Part shown: piece by piece, positions 14,919 to 24,062 of the stretch
How the letters are laid out: each line of letters starts with the position of its first letter
How positions within the stretch are numbered: the stretch's first letter is position 1
Assembly (NCBI GenBank): GCA_900770835.1
Contig: CAAGLQ010000136.1
Coordinates: 1 to 41,493, forward strand
Length of the DNA stretch: 41,493 bases
Direction: 5' to 3'
Source: an uncultured Parabacteroides sp.
GTDB lineage: Bacteria > Bacteroidota > Bacteroidia > Bacteroidales > Tannerellaceae
Notes under the pieces: model-generated
What the model was told of the DNA's origin: nothing
What the model saw: the letters and a program-made list of their open reading frames with translations, nothing else
Database searches by the model: none
Made by a program: the position numbers and the translations under genes

Positions 14919-14926
14919 CAAAGATA
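14919..14926 (-). promoter_or_regulatory. -7 box of the hipBA operon
   Basis: On the minus strand TATCTTTG fits TAnnTTTG. A -33 TTTG at the right spacing is not evident. With the operator palindrome downstream, repressor binding would block initiation. Confidence 0.4.
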
Positions 14927-15045
14927 CGATTTTTCCAGTTCAAGTCATGCTTAGATAAGGAATCTTTTTTCATTCGAATTGGAGGTGCCTATGCTGTTTC
15001 TTTGACAATACGTTGAAAAAATAAAAAATAAATAGGGGATAATGC

Positions 15046-15076
15046 TTTGTTATTGAAAAGTATTTGTTTATATTTG
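15046..15076 (+). promoter_or_regulatory. promoter of the nan operon
   Basis: TTTG (15046-15049), exactly 19 bases, then TATATTTG (15069-15076) is a near-ideal Bacteroidetes promoter, 48 bases before the nanA ATG. I see no obvious operator palindrome around it. Confidence 0.65.
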
Positions 15077-15124
15077 TGGCATATTAAAATATCGTGAGTT
15101 AGGACTGGAAAGATTAATAAGAAA

Positions 15125-16042
15125 ATGAAAAAGATTATTGGACTGATAGATGCGCCATTTACCCCCTTCTATGCGAATGGTGAGGTAAATTACGAACCCA
15201 TAGAGGCATATGCCAAGTTGTTGATAAAGAATGGATTGAAAGGTGTGTTCATCAATGGGTCATCGGGTGAGGGCTATATGCTCACCGAGGAGGAGCGAAT
15301 GCGGTTGGCTGAAAAATGGGTCAGCGTGGTGCCGGAGGGATTCAAGGTGATCGTTCATGTGGGCAGCACGTGCGTCAAATCCAGCTTCCGATTGGCTCAA
15401 CATGCCGAGCGGATTGGCGCATGGGGTATTGGTGCGATGGCTACGCCGTTCCCGCGGATCGGACGGATCGAGGAACTGGTGAAGTATTGCGAGGAGATCG
15501 CTTGCGGAGCGCCCCATCTGCCGTTCTATTACTATCACATCCCGGCTTTTAACAATGCTTACCTGCCGATGTTGGATTTCTTGAAAGCGGTGGATGGACG
15601 CATCCCTAATTTTGCCGGTATTAAATATACTTACGAGAGCCTGTATGAGTATAACCAGTGCCGGTTGTATAAGGATGGTAAGTTTGATATGCTGCATGGC
15701 CAGGATGAGACGATCCTGCCCTGCTTAGCGATGGGGGGCGCGCAAGGGGGTATTGGCGGCACGACCAATTACAACGGCAAGGAGCTGACCGGTATCCTGG
15801 AGGCATGGGCCGCAGGCGACTTGGAGACGGCTCGTGAGCGACAGAATTTCTCGCAGGAGGTGATCAACGTGATCTGCCGCTACCGGGGCAATATTGTCGG
15901 TGGCAAACGGATCATGAAACTGATCGGCTTGGATCTCGGCCCGAACCGTACGCCGTTCCGCAACCTGACGGATGAGGAGGAGGCGGCCATGAAGGCGGAG
16001 TTGGAAGCCATCCATTTCTTTGACAGATGTAACAAATTTTAA
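15125..16042 (+). CDS. nanA: N-acetylneuraminate lyase
   Basis: This 305-residue protein belongs to the DHDPS/NAL family of class I aldolases. It cleaves N-acetylneuraminate to N-acetylmannosamine and pyruvate in the cytoplasm. The carboxylate-binding motif is N-G-S-S-G-E-G near residues 46-52, the catalytic tyrosine is in F-Y-Y-Y-H (about 135-137), and the Schiff-base lysine is Lys167 in A-G-I-K-Y-T-Y. Length is typical. It is the first gene of the operon, 12 bases before an N-acylglucosamine 2-epimerase gene and upstream of an MFS transporter. This is the nanL-nanE-nanT order known from Bacteroides fragilis and Tannerella. The neighbours make sialate lyase far more likely than dihydrodipicolinate synthase. 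Confidence 0.93.
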   Translation: MKKIIGLIDAPFTPFYANGEVNYEPIEAYAKLLIKNGLKGVFINGSSGEGYMLTEEERMRLAEKWVSVVPEGFKVIVHVGSTCVKSSFRLAQHAERIGAWGIGAMATPFPRIGRIEELVKYCEEIACGAPHLPFYYYHIPAFNNAYLPMLDFLKAVDGRIPNFAGIKYTYESLYEYNQCRLYKDGKFDMLHGQDETILPCLAMGGAQGGIGGTTNYNGKELTGILEAWAAGDLETARERQNFSQEVINVICRYRGNIVGGKRIMKLIGLDLGPNRTPFRNLTDEEEAAMKAELEAIHFFDRCNKF

Positions 16043-16054
16043 AATTAAAGGAGT

Positions 16055-17248
16055 ATGAAGCCAATCAATGATCCCTCAGATTATCTGAAACAATGGGGAG
16101 AGATTTATCGTCGCGAGTTCTTGGACCGTGTTATGCCTTTCTGGATGAAGCATGGCTTGGATAAGAAGAACGGTGGTTATTTTACCTGCCTCGACAGGGC
16201 AGGCAATCTGATGGACACGACTAAATCGGTTTGGTTCCAAGGCCGATTTGCGTTTGTGCTGGCATACGCTTACAACCACATCGAGAAAAACGAGGCATGG
16301 TTAGAGGCTTGCAAGAGTGGCATCGACTTCATGGAGAAGTACTGCTTTGACAAGGATGGCCGTATGTTTTTCGAGATCACGGCGGATGGTGTTCCCGTTC
16401 GGAAACGTCGTTATCTCTTCTCGGAAACCTTCGCGGCAATCGCTATGGCGCATTACTCGTTGGCTTCGGGCGATAGAAGCTATGCGGAGAAGGCGGTTGA
16501 GCTGTTCAAGATGATCTTGCACTACAAGAACACTCCGGGCTCTACGGAGCCGAAGTTCAGAGAGGGATTGGTGGCGAAGGGACACTCTTTCTGTATGATC
16601 CTGATTGACACGGCTGCTCGGATCCGTGAGGCTATTGATGATCCGATCTTGACGCAGCAGATTGACGAGTCGATCGCTGAGCTGCGCAAGGATTTCATCC
16701 ATCCGGAATTCAAGGCGATCTTGGAGACGGTGGGACCGAACGGTGAGTTTATCGACACGATGGCGGGTCGCACCATCAACCCCGGCCATTCCATCGAGAC
16801 CGCATGGTTCATCCTGGACGAGGCCAAGCATCGCAACTGGGATCCGCAACTCACGGAGATGGGCTTGCAGATCTTTAACTGGTCGTGGGACTGGGGATGG
16901 GATACTCAATATGGAGGTATCAGCTACTTCAAGGATTGCAAACACTTCCCACCACAGGACTATTGGCACGACATGAAATTCTGGTGGCCGCAGTGCGAGG
17001 CGATCATCGCTACGTTGTATGCTTACCAGGCGACAAAGGATCCCAAGTATCTCGAAATGCACCAACTTATCAATGATTACACTTTCAAGCATTTTCCGGA
17101 TAGCAAGTATGGCGAATGGTATGGTTATCTGCATTTTGATGGCAGCGTCTCACAACCGGCGAAGGGTAATCTTTTCAAGGGACCGTTCCATATCCCGAGA
17201 ATGTTGATGAAATGTGCTTTATTATGTGATGAACTAATCGCTAAGTGA
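16055..17248 (+). CDS. nanE: N-acylglucosamine 2-epimerase (ManNAc to GlcNAc)
   Basis: This 397-residue protein is of the AGE (renin-binding-protein) superfamily, an (α/α)6 barrel. It converts the N-acetylmannosamine made by the lyase into N-acetylglucosamine. The family histidines are visible in I-N-P-G-H-S-I-E-T-A-W and Y-W-H-D-M-K-F-W-W-P-Q, with Y-L-H-F-D-G near the end. An AAAGGAG ribosome site sits 5 bases before the ATG. This is the AGE-type epimerase that replaces the unrelated proteobacterial NanE in Bacteroidetes. Gene-level function is supported by position between lyase and transporter. Confidence 0.92.
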   Translation: MKPINDPSDYLKQWGEIYRREFLDRVMPFWMKHGLDKKNGGYFTCLDRAGNLMDTTKSVWFQGRFAFVLAYAYNHIEKNEAWLEACKSGIDFMEKYCFDKDGRMFFEITADGVPVRKRRYLFSETFAAIAMAHYSLASGDRSYAEKAVELFKMILHYKNTPGSTEPKFREGLVAKGHSFCMILIDTAARIREAIDDPILTQQIDESIAELRKDFIHPEFKAILETVGPNGEFIDTMAGRTINPGHSIETAWFILDEAKHRNWDPQLTEMGLQIFNWSWDWGWDTQYGGISYFKDCKHFPPQDYWHDMKFWWPQCEAIIATLYAYQATKDPKYLEMHQLINDYTFKHFPDSKYGEWYGYLHFDGSVSQPAKGNLFKGPFHIPRMLMKCALLCDELIAK

Positions 17249-17255
17249 TTTAAGA

Positions 17256-18506
17256 ATGAGAAATAAAACTTATTATCCTTGGGTTGTGGTAGGGTTGCTT
17301 TGGGTAGTGGCCCTACTCAACTACATGGATCGCCAAATGCTATCTACCATGAAATCGGCCATGATGGTCGATATTATCGAGTTGGAATCCGCTGCCAACT
17401 TTGGTCGGTTAATGTCTATCTTCCTCTGGATTTATGGCTTTATGAGTCCGGTGGCCGGAATGATCGCCGATCGTATCAACCGTAAATGGCTGATCGTCGG
17501 CAGTCTGTTCGTGTGGTCATTCGTTACGTTGATGATGGGGTTCTGCACCGATTTCAATCAAATCTATTACCTGAGAGCGTTGATGGGTGTCAGCGAGGCG
17601 CTTTACATCCCAGCGGGTCTGTCGCTCATCACTGATTACCATCAAGAGAAAACACGTTCGTTGGCTGTGGGTATCCACATGACCGGCCTTTATTTAGGGC
17701 AGGCCTTAGGTGGGTTTGGCGCTACCGTAGCCAGCCGGTATGGTTGGGAGCAGGCCTTTTTCGCTTTCGGTTTGATTGGTATCAGCTATGCGGTGGTCTT
17801 GATCCTGTTCCTGCATGATAAGAAGAGTGAGGAAAAAACGGCCTGTGGTACTATCGGGCAGCCGCTGCAGGAGCATCCTGTGCGAGGCGCGATCAAGGGA
17901 TTGGGTGTGATCTTCTCCACATTCGCTTTCTGGATCATCCTGCTCTATTTCACGACCCCGAGTTTGCCGGGTTGGGCCACCAAAAACTGGTTGCCTACGC
18001 TCTTCTCTGAGAATCTGTCGTTAGACATGGCACAGGCCGGTCCGTTATCTACGATCACGATCGCCGTCGCCTCTTTCTGTGGTGTCATCATAGGTGGTGT
18101 CTTGTCTGACAAATGGGTACAGCGTAACGTGAGAGGACGTGTCTATACCGGTGCTATTGGTTTGGCGTTGACCATCCCAGCGTTGCTGCTGTTAGGCTTT
18201 GGCACGAACCTCCCGATGATCGTGGGTGGTGGCCTCTGTTTCGGATTGGGTTTCGGTATTTTTGATGCCAACAATATGCCTATCCTCTGTCAATTCATCT
18301 CACCCCGTTATCGGGCAACGGCCTACGGCTTGCTGAACATGACCGGTGTCTTCGCTGGTGCGGCCATTACGGACTTCTTAGGCCGTTCGACCGATGCGGG
18401 TAATTTGGGGCATGACTTTGCGATGTTGGCCGGAGTGGTATTGGTCGCTTTGGTGATCCAGCTTATCTTCCTCCGTCCGACGGTCAATAACAAATTGGAT
18501 GATTGA
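17256..18506 (+). CDS. nanT: MFS sialic acid transporter
   Basis: This 416-residue membrane protein has about 12 hydrophobic segments. The N-terminal signature L-N-Y-M-D-R-Q-M-L is typical of the anion:cation symporter / sialate and hexuronate branch of the major facilitator superfamily, with loop motif G-M-I-A-D-R-I-N-R-K between helices 2 and 3. Placed after lyase and epimerase, it most likely carries free N-acetylneuraminate across the inner membrane with a proton. It ends in a TGATG one-base overlap with the hexosaminidase gene, which implies cotranslation. Substrate is inferred from context. Confidence 0.88.
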   Translation: MRNKTYYPWVVVGLLWVVALLNYMDRQMLSTMKSAMMVDIIELESAANFGRLMSIFLWIYGFMSPVAGMIADRINRKWLIVGSLFVWSFVTLMMGFCTDFNQIYYLRALMGVSEALYIPAGLSLITDYHQEKTRSLAVGIHMTGLYLGQALGGFGATVASRYGWEQAFFAFGLIGISYAVVLILFLHDKKSEEKTACGTIGQPLQEHPVRGAIKGLGVIFSTFAFWIILLYFTTPSLPGWATKNWLPTLFSENLSLDMAQAGPLSTITIAVASFCGVIIGGVLSDKWVQRNVRGRVYTGAIGLALTIPALLLLGFGTNLPMIVGGGLCFGLGFGIFDANNMPILCQFISPRYRATAYGLLNMTGVFAGAAITDFLGRSTDAGNLGHDFAMLAGVVLVALVIQLIFLRPTVNNKLDD

Positions 18507-21500
18507 TGCGGATGGCATTGAGGCTGTTGTATATCTTTGTCTGTTTGGTGGTTTGCGGATGGGTTTCCGGGGTTGAACGACCTCGGAAACACCATCTTTT
18601 GCCACAACCTCAACGTTGTGCGTTGAATGACCGTCTCTTTGAGGCCAAGCGGGTCTCGGTGCAGGCAGATCCTGCCATGACGGCTATGGCATCGGCTTTT
18701 TGCGAAGCGTTGTCTCTACCCATCGCCGATGGAAGTGCGCACCAGATTCGCATCGCGCTGACCGACTCCATTGAAGGAGCGGTTATCAACCAGCATGAGG
18801 CCTATCACATCCAGATCACCGATCAGGCTGTAGCTATCCAAGCGACCACGACAACAGGTGTCTATTGGGCATTCCAGACTTTGCGTCAGCTCTCCACGAG
18901 GGAGGCAGGCGTATGGTGTTTGCCGCAAGGGGAGATCACCGATTGGCCCGCCTTTCGCGTCCGGGGATTGATGCAGGATGTGGGGCGGAGCTATATCTCG
19001 ATGGAGGAGTTGAAACGAGAAATAGATGCGCTGTCCAACTACAAGATGAATGTGTTTCATTGGCACCTGACGGAGAACCAGGCTTGGCGGTTGGAGAGCA
19101 AACGGTTTCCGCAACTCAACGACAGTTGCCACATGAGCCGGATGCCGGGGAAATACTATACAATGGCCGAGGCTAAGGAGTTGATGGCCTATTGCAAACA
19201 GCGACAGGTGTTGTTGATTCCGGAGATTGACATGCCGGGGCACAGTGCCGCTTTCGTGCAGGCGATGGGGCATGATATGCAGAGCGAGGAGGGGATGGCG
19301 ATCTTGAAAGCGCTGTTGGATGAGATCTGTGAGCTGTTCGATGAGTTGCCCTATCTGCATATCGGTACCGACGAGGTGCAGTTCACCAATCCCCGTTTCG
19401 TGCCGGAGATGGTGGCCTATATCCGGGCGAAAGGGAAGAAGGTGATCTCATGGAACCCCGGTTGGAGCTATCAGCCGGGTGAGATCGACATGACCCAGTT
19501 GTGGAGTTACCGGGGGAAAGCGCAACCGGGTATTCCAGCCATTGATTGTCGGTTTCATTACATCAACCATTTCGACACCTTTGCCGATCTGATCGGATTA
19601 TATACCAGCCGTATCTATGATCAGCCGCAAGGCAGTCCCGACTTGGCGGGTGCTATCTTAGCCGTGTGGCATGATCGTTTGACACTTCCGGAAGCGGACT
19701 TGATCCGAACGAATAACCTCTATCCCAATCTTTTGGCACTGGCTGAACGAGCATGGCTTGGAGGAGGATTCCAGTATTTCGATCGGTTTGGCACCTGCTT
19801 GCCTCTCGATCCTATGGATCCAGCCCATCAGGCTTTCGCCGATTTTGAGCGACGGATGCTTTATCACAAAGCCCATGACTTGCAGGGCTATCCCTTTGCC
19901 TATGTGCGGCAAACCGATGTCAAATGGCGCATTACGGATGCCTTTCCGAACGAGGGCGATTTAGCGCGTGTCTTCCCGCCTGAGACAGCGTTACAGCCCA
20001 GCTATAGGTATCAAGGGAAAACCTATGGCAGTCGTGAGGCCATGGGGGCGGGCATTTACCTGCGCCACGTTTGGGGAACGACCGTCCCCGGCTTTTACGC
20101 AGAACCGCAAGAGAACCACACGGCATACGCATGGACTTGGATCTATTCGCCCCAAGCGCAAGAGGTGGGTGCTTGGATTGAGTTCCAGAATTACAGTCGC
20201 TCCGAAAAGGATCTTCCCCCTCGGCAGGGAGAGTGGGATTATAAGGGAAGCCGTGTCTGGGTGAATGACGAGCTGATCGCTCCACCTGTCTGGACAGCTA
20301 CCCACACGGAATTGTCGAACGAGATACCTTTGGGCAATGAGAACTGCGTCGTTCGGAAACCGACACCGATCCAGTTGAGAAAAGGCTGGAACAAGGTGCT
20401 GCTGAAACTTCCGGTGGGTGCTTTTCGTACCCCGGAGGTGCGTTTAGTGAAGTGGATGTTCACTTTCGTCTGTGTCACGCCTGATGGCGAGCAGGCGGTT
20501 GACGGGCTGATCTATTCGCCGGATAAGATTTTACCTGACTCCTTAAATCCGTATTCAAAAATAGTTGAACCTATGACTGCATGGACAAAATTGGCTGATC
20601 TGCCGGGTGTGGATCAGCATGAGGCATTAGGTGTCTCCGCCCCTTTTGCCGGGACTCACAACGGGTCGCTTATCGTGGCTGGAGGATGTAACTTCCCGGA
20701 TAAACCGGTAGCGGAGGGAGGAACCAAACGCTATTACGACGAGATCTTCCTGCTCGGCTCGGAGGGTTGGAAAAGGATGGGTCACCTACCCACACCCGTG
20801 GCCTATGGCGCTGCCGTGAGCACGCCGGAGGGGGTGATTTGCATCGGTGGAAACAATGCGGAGCGAGGCTTGAAGGAGGTGATTCGCCTCTCTGTCTCTG
20901 CCCAAGGCGATGCGTTGGAGATTGACACCCTGCCCTCGTTGCCCGTGACGATGGACAACATGGCTGCCGCATACGCTGACGGTCAGCTTTTCGTGGCGGG
21001 AGGGAATGCTGATGGAGCACCTTGCCGCAGTCTCTATCGGCTCGATTTGACGCAAAAAAAACTCACTTGGGAGGCATTGCCCGATTTCCCAGGAGCCTGT
21101 CGGGTACAACCGGTCTTGGTCGCCAAGGGTAATGGAGAAGCACAGCGACTCTATTTAGCGGGTGGATTCCAGCCGATCGAAGGAGATCAAGATGCCCTGC
21201 TGCCGACGGAGTTGCTTACCTTTGATACCGCAACTCGTACGTGGCGCATGGAGGGCGAACTGCCCCCATTGGCAAATGGGGAGCCACGCACCTTGACCGG
21301 TGGCAATGCGCTCTTGTGGGATGCGCATCGGATTCTCTATTTCGGAGGGGTCAATTACCAAAAGTTTGCGGACGCGGTCAATCGTCCGCTACGCCTGAAA
21401 GCGGCGGAGGCTGCCGCTGATACCACCACCTTGGATAGCTTGCGTGCCGAGGCTGCCCAATACCTGCGTCATCCCGTGGAGTGGTATCACTTCAATACCG

Positions 21501-21688
21501 ACCTGTTGGTGTATGACACCGAAACCCAGCAATGGGGACAGTTAGGTAGTCATGAGCCTCTTGCCCGGGCGGGTGCGGGTGCTGTCATTATCGACCAACG
21601 GGTAACGGTCATCTGTGGCGAGCTGAAACCGGGTATTCGTACGCCGCAGGTCAATCAATTGGATCTGAGCGCGGTTATTAACAATTAA
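18506..21688 (+). CDS. GH20 β-N-acetylhexosaminidase fused to a cyclically permuted (NanM-like) mutarotase
   Basis: I start at ATG 18506, in the TGATG junction with nanT; a TTG just upstream is unlikely. The 1060-residue product has a signal peptide, a GH20b-like N-terminal domain (about 30-145) and a GH20 TIM barrel from about 150 (V-R-G-L-M-Q-D-V-G-R-S). H-W-H-L-T-E-N, D-M-P-G-H-S and the catalytic pair Asp289-Glu290 in H-I-G-T-D-E all lie in the barrel. From about 675 a short linker leads to Met690 and a complete kelch-type propeller (W-T-K-L-A-D-L-P-G, then L-I-V-A-G-G-C-N-F). It carries family features such as R-T-L-T-G-G-N-A and ends in the closing C-terminal blade. This second part is a whole cyclically permuted mutarotase, the family of sialate mutarotase NanM. 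The fusion would release β-GlcNAc/GalNAc and convert sugar anomers in the same periplasmic or surface particle. Confidence 0.88.
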   Translation: MRMALRLLYIFVCLVVCGWVSGVERPRKHHLLPQPQRCALNDRLFEAKRVSVQADPAMTAMASAFCEALSLPIADGSAHQIRIALTDSIEGAVINQHEAYHIQITDQAVAIQATTTTGVYWAFQTLRQLSTREAGVWCLPQGEITDWPAFRVRGLMQDVGRSYISMEELKREIDALSNYKMNVFHWHLTENQAWRLESKRFPQLNDSCHMSRMPGKYYTMAEAKELMAYCKQRQVLLIPEIDMPGHSAAFVQAMGHDMQSEEGMAILKALLDEICELFDELPYLHIGTDEVQFTNPRFVPEMVAYIRAKGKKVISWNPGWSYQPGEIDMTQLWSYRGKAQPGIPAIDCRFHYINHFDTFADLIGLYTSRIYDQPQGSPDLAGAILAVWHDRLTLPEADLIRTNNLYPNLLALAERAWLGGGFQYFDRFGTCLPLDPMDPAHQAFADFERRMLYHKAHDLQGYPFAYVRQTDVKWRITDAFPNEGDLARVFPPETALQPSYRYQGKTYGSREAMGAGIYLRHVWGTTVPGFYAEPQENHTAYAWTWIYSPQAQEVGAWIEFQNYSRSEKDLPPRQGEWDYKGSRVWVNDELIAPPVWTATHTELSNEIPLGNENCVVRKPTPIQLRKGWNKVLLKLPVGAFRTPEVRLVKWMFTFVCVTPDGEQAVDGLIYSPDKILPDSLNPYSKIVEPMTAWTKLADLPGVDQHEALGVSAPFAGTHNGSLIVAGGCNFPDKPVAEGGTKRYYDEIFLLGSEGWKRMGHLPTPVAYGAAVSTPEGVICIGGNNAERGLKEVIRLSVSAQGDALEIDTLPSLPVTMDNMAAAYADGQLFVAGGNADGAPCRSLYRLDLTQKKLTWEALPDFPGACRVQPVLVAKGNGEAQRLYLAGGFQPIEGDQDALLPTELLTFDTATRTWRMEGELPPLANGEPRTLTGGNALLWDAHRILYFGGVNYQKFADAVNRPLRLKAAEAAADTTTLDSLRAEAAQYLRHPVEWYHFNTDLLVYDTETQQWGQLGSHEPLARAGAGAVIIDQRVTVICGELKPGIRTPQVNQLDLSAVINN

Positions 21689-21698
21689 ACAGTGTGAC

Positions 21699-24062
21699 AT
21701 GCGTAACAAGATTATTGCTTTAGGAATATGGTTGGTGGTGTTGACCCTGCAAGCGCAACAGCGTGATTGTGTGTTGTGGTATGCACAACCGGCGAAGAAT
21801 TGGAACGAGGCATTGCCCATTGGCAACGGCCGGTTGGGGGCTATGGTGTATGGGGATTTCAGCCAAGAGGTGATCCAACTGAATGAGGAGAGCCTTTGGG
21901 GTGGCTATCAAAACGATGCCAACGCACCTGCCGCTGCGCACCTGCCCGAGATACAGCGACTCCTGTTGGAGGGTGAGATCGAGCAGGCCTCCGCTCTCTC
22001 CGAACAGTATATGCGTAGCGATCCACTCCGGATTCGTTCCTATCAATCCTTTGGCAATCTGCACATCGACTTCTTCGGTGAGTCGGCTCGTAGGGTGAAA
22101 GCGGAGCATTATCGGCGGGAGCTGAATTTGGAGACCGGTGTAGCCGCTGTCAGCTACCAAGTCAATGGGGTAACCATACAGCGGGAGCTGTTCTGCCCTG
22201 CTCAGGAGGATATGATCGTGATGCGTATGACGGCTGACCAACCGGGAGGATTGACCTTCCGCTTGCGTTATGAGCGTGCGCAGGATGCGACCGCCTATCC
22301 CGTTGGTCCGGCAGAGCTGGGCATCTTCGGGCAGGTGTTTGACATGCCGGAGAAAGACACTGGAGAGTCCGGTTTGCACATGCGCTTTGCCGGCTTGCTT
22401 CGGGGTACCCATCGCGGAGGCAGCTTAAAGGCCCTCTCCAACGCTATCTATGTGGAGCAAGCCGATGAGGTGGTCTTTTATTTCACGGCTGCTACCAATT
22501 ATGACTTCGCTCAGTTGAATGTGGATGAGACCATTGATCCAGTAGGGAAGTGCCGAGAGATACTGGATCGGAGTGCCGGAAAGCGCTATGCGGAGATCAA
22601 GCAGTCGCATATCGAGGAACATGCCTCTTTGTTCAATCGGGTCTCTTTCGCCATGGGCGAGGTACCCGATTTGCCGACCGATCAACGGTTGGCCGCCGTG
22701 AAGGCGGGAGGAGCCGATCTCTCGTTGATCACGCTCTATTTCCAGTATGGACGTTACCTGCTGATGAACGCCTCCCGTGCGCCAGGTGTATTGCCCGCCA
22801 ACTTGCAAGGTATCTGGAATGAGGATATGTATGCGGCCTGGAGCTCCGACTTCCATACCAACATCAACATCCAGATGAACTATTGGCCAGCGGAGGTCTG
22901 CAACCTGCCGGAGACTGTGTTGCCCTTCTCCAACCTGATTACCGCCCTACGGACACCCGGACGCATCACGGCCCGCAAGACCTATCATTCCGAGGGATGG
23001 ACGGTGAACCATTTGACCAATCCGTTTGGACATACCGCCATTTCGGATGGTGTAGGGTGGGGCACCTTCCCGATCGCCGGTGCTTGGTTAGTCTTGCACC
23101 AGTGGGATCATTTCCTCTTTACCCGTGACACCGCCTATTTAGCGCAAGAGGCCTATCCGGCCATGAAGGAGGCTGCCGCTTTTATCTTGGGTTTCATGGT
23201 TAAGGATAAACAGGGCTATTGGGTGACCGCTCCCTCTAACTCCCCGGAGAATCGCTATCGCCTGCCTAACGGGAAGGTGTATCAGCTGACTTATGGCGCA
23301 ACCATGGATGTGGAGATTATCCGTGAGCTATTTGCTGCCTGCTTGGAGGCAGACCGGCTGTTGAAACAGGATGCGACCTTTAGCAAACGACTACGGAAGG
23401 TGATGAAAGAGTTGCCTCCCATCCGTGTGGGAAAACGATACAACACCATTCAAGAGTGGATCGAGGACTATGAGGAGGTGGAGCCTGGACATCGGCATAT
23501 CTCCCATCTGTTTGGCCTCTATCCGGGCACCACGATCAATGCCTCCAACCCTGAACTGTTTGAGGCTGCCCGTCGCACCATCGAGCGGAGACGCTACTAC
23601 AACGAAAATGCGGACAATCGGAATGGCTCCTATACCGGTTGGAGCCGGGCTTGGATGATCAATTTCTATGCCCGGTTGCAAGATGGGAAAGAGGCCGGAG
23701 AGAATGTGCGCTTGCTGTTGGCTGAGATGACCCAAAGCAACCTATTCAATCTGCATCCCCCTTTCCAGATAGACGGAAACTTTGGCGGTACGGCAGGTAT
23801 CGCCGAGATGTTGCTACAAAGCCATAACGACGAACTGCATCTGTTGCCCGCCTTGCCTCCTGCATGGACAGAGGGAGCGGTGAAGGGACTCTGTGGTCGG
23901 GGTGGCCTCGTCGTGGATATGCAATGGGAGGGGAGCGCCCTCTCTTCCGCCACGATCTATTCCCACTTCGATCAGCAGATACGTGTGCGTTATGGCGATA
24001 AGGTCAAACGGCTCTCCCTTCATGCCGGTGAGCGTGTGACGCTTAAAACTTCTTGGTTCTGA
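21699..24062 (+). CDS. GH95 α-L-fucosidase
   Basis: This 787-residue protein with a signal peptide (I-I-A-L-G-I-W-L-V-V-L-T-L-Q-A-Q) is a glycoside hydrolase family 95 enzyme. It usually removes α1,2-linked (some members α1,3/4) fucose from mucin and milk glycans, with inversion. Family landmarks are W-N-E-A-L-P-I-G-N-G-R-L-G-A-M near the start, the N-L-Q-G-I-W-N-E-D segment, and S-Y-T-G-W-S-R-A-W-M-I-N-F-Y-A-R-L in the C-terminal part of the (α/α)6 domain, then Q-I-D-G-N-F-G-G-T-A-G-I. Length is normal. It follows the hexosaminidase gene by 10 bases, so the operon attacks the fucose, HexNAc and sialic acid caps of host glycans. The 3' end overlaps the convergent msrA fusion by 20 bases. Confidence 0.93.
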   Translation: MRNKIIALGIWLVVLTLQAQQRDCVLWYAQPAKNWNEALPIGNGRLGAMVYGDFSQEVIQLNEESLWGGYQNDANAPAAAHLPEIQRLLLEGEIEQASALSEQYMRSDPLRIRSYQSFGNLHIDFFGESARRVKAEHYRRELNLETGVAAVSYQVNGVTIQRELFCPAQEDMIVMRMTADQPGGLTFRLRYERAQDATAYPVGPAELGIFGQVFDMPEKDTGESGLHMRFAGLLRGTHRGGSLKALSNAIYVEQADEVVFYFTAATNYDFAQLNVDETIDPVGKCREILDRSAGKRYAEIKQSHIEEHASLFNRVSFAMGEVPDLPTDQRLAAVKAGGADLSLITLYFQYGRYLLMNASRAPGVLPANLQGIWNEDMYAAWSSDFHTNINIQMNYWPAEVCNLPETVLPFSNLITALRTPGRITARKTYHSEGWTVNHLTNPFGHTAISDGVGWGTFPIAGAWLVLHQWDHFLFTRDTAYLAQEAYPAMKEAAAFILGFMVKDKQGYWVTAPSNSPENRYRLPNGKVYQLTYGATMDVEIIRELFAACLEADRLLKQDATFSKRLRKVMKELPPIRVGKRYNTIQEWIEDYEEVEPGHRHISHLFGLYPGTTINASNPELFEAARRTIERRRYYNENADNRNGSYTGWSRAWMINFYARLQDGKEAGENVRLLLAEMTQSNLFNLHPPFQIDGNFGGTAGIAEMLLQSHNDELHLLPALPPAWTEGAVKGLCGRGGLVVDMQWEGSALSSATIYSHFDQQIRVRYGDKVKRLSLHAGERVTLKTSWF

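Noticed and set aside
16301..17134. Minus-strand frame of 277 codons inside the epimerase gene
   Set aside because: Shadow frame of a well-supported AGE enzyme in a coherent operon.
18503..18505. TTG start for the hexosaminidase
   Set aside because: The ATG at 18506 gives the usual TGATG overlap with the transporter stop and a good signal peptide.
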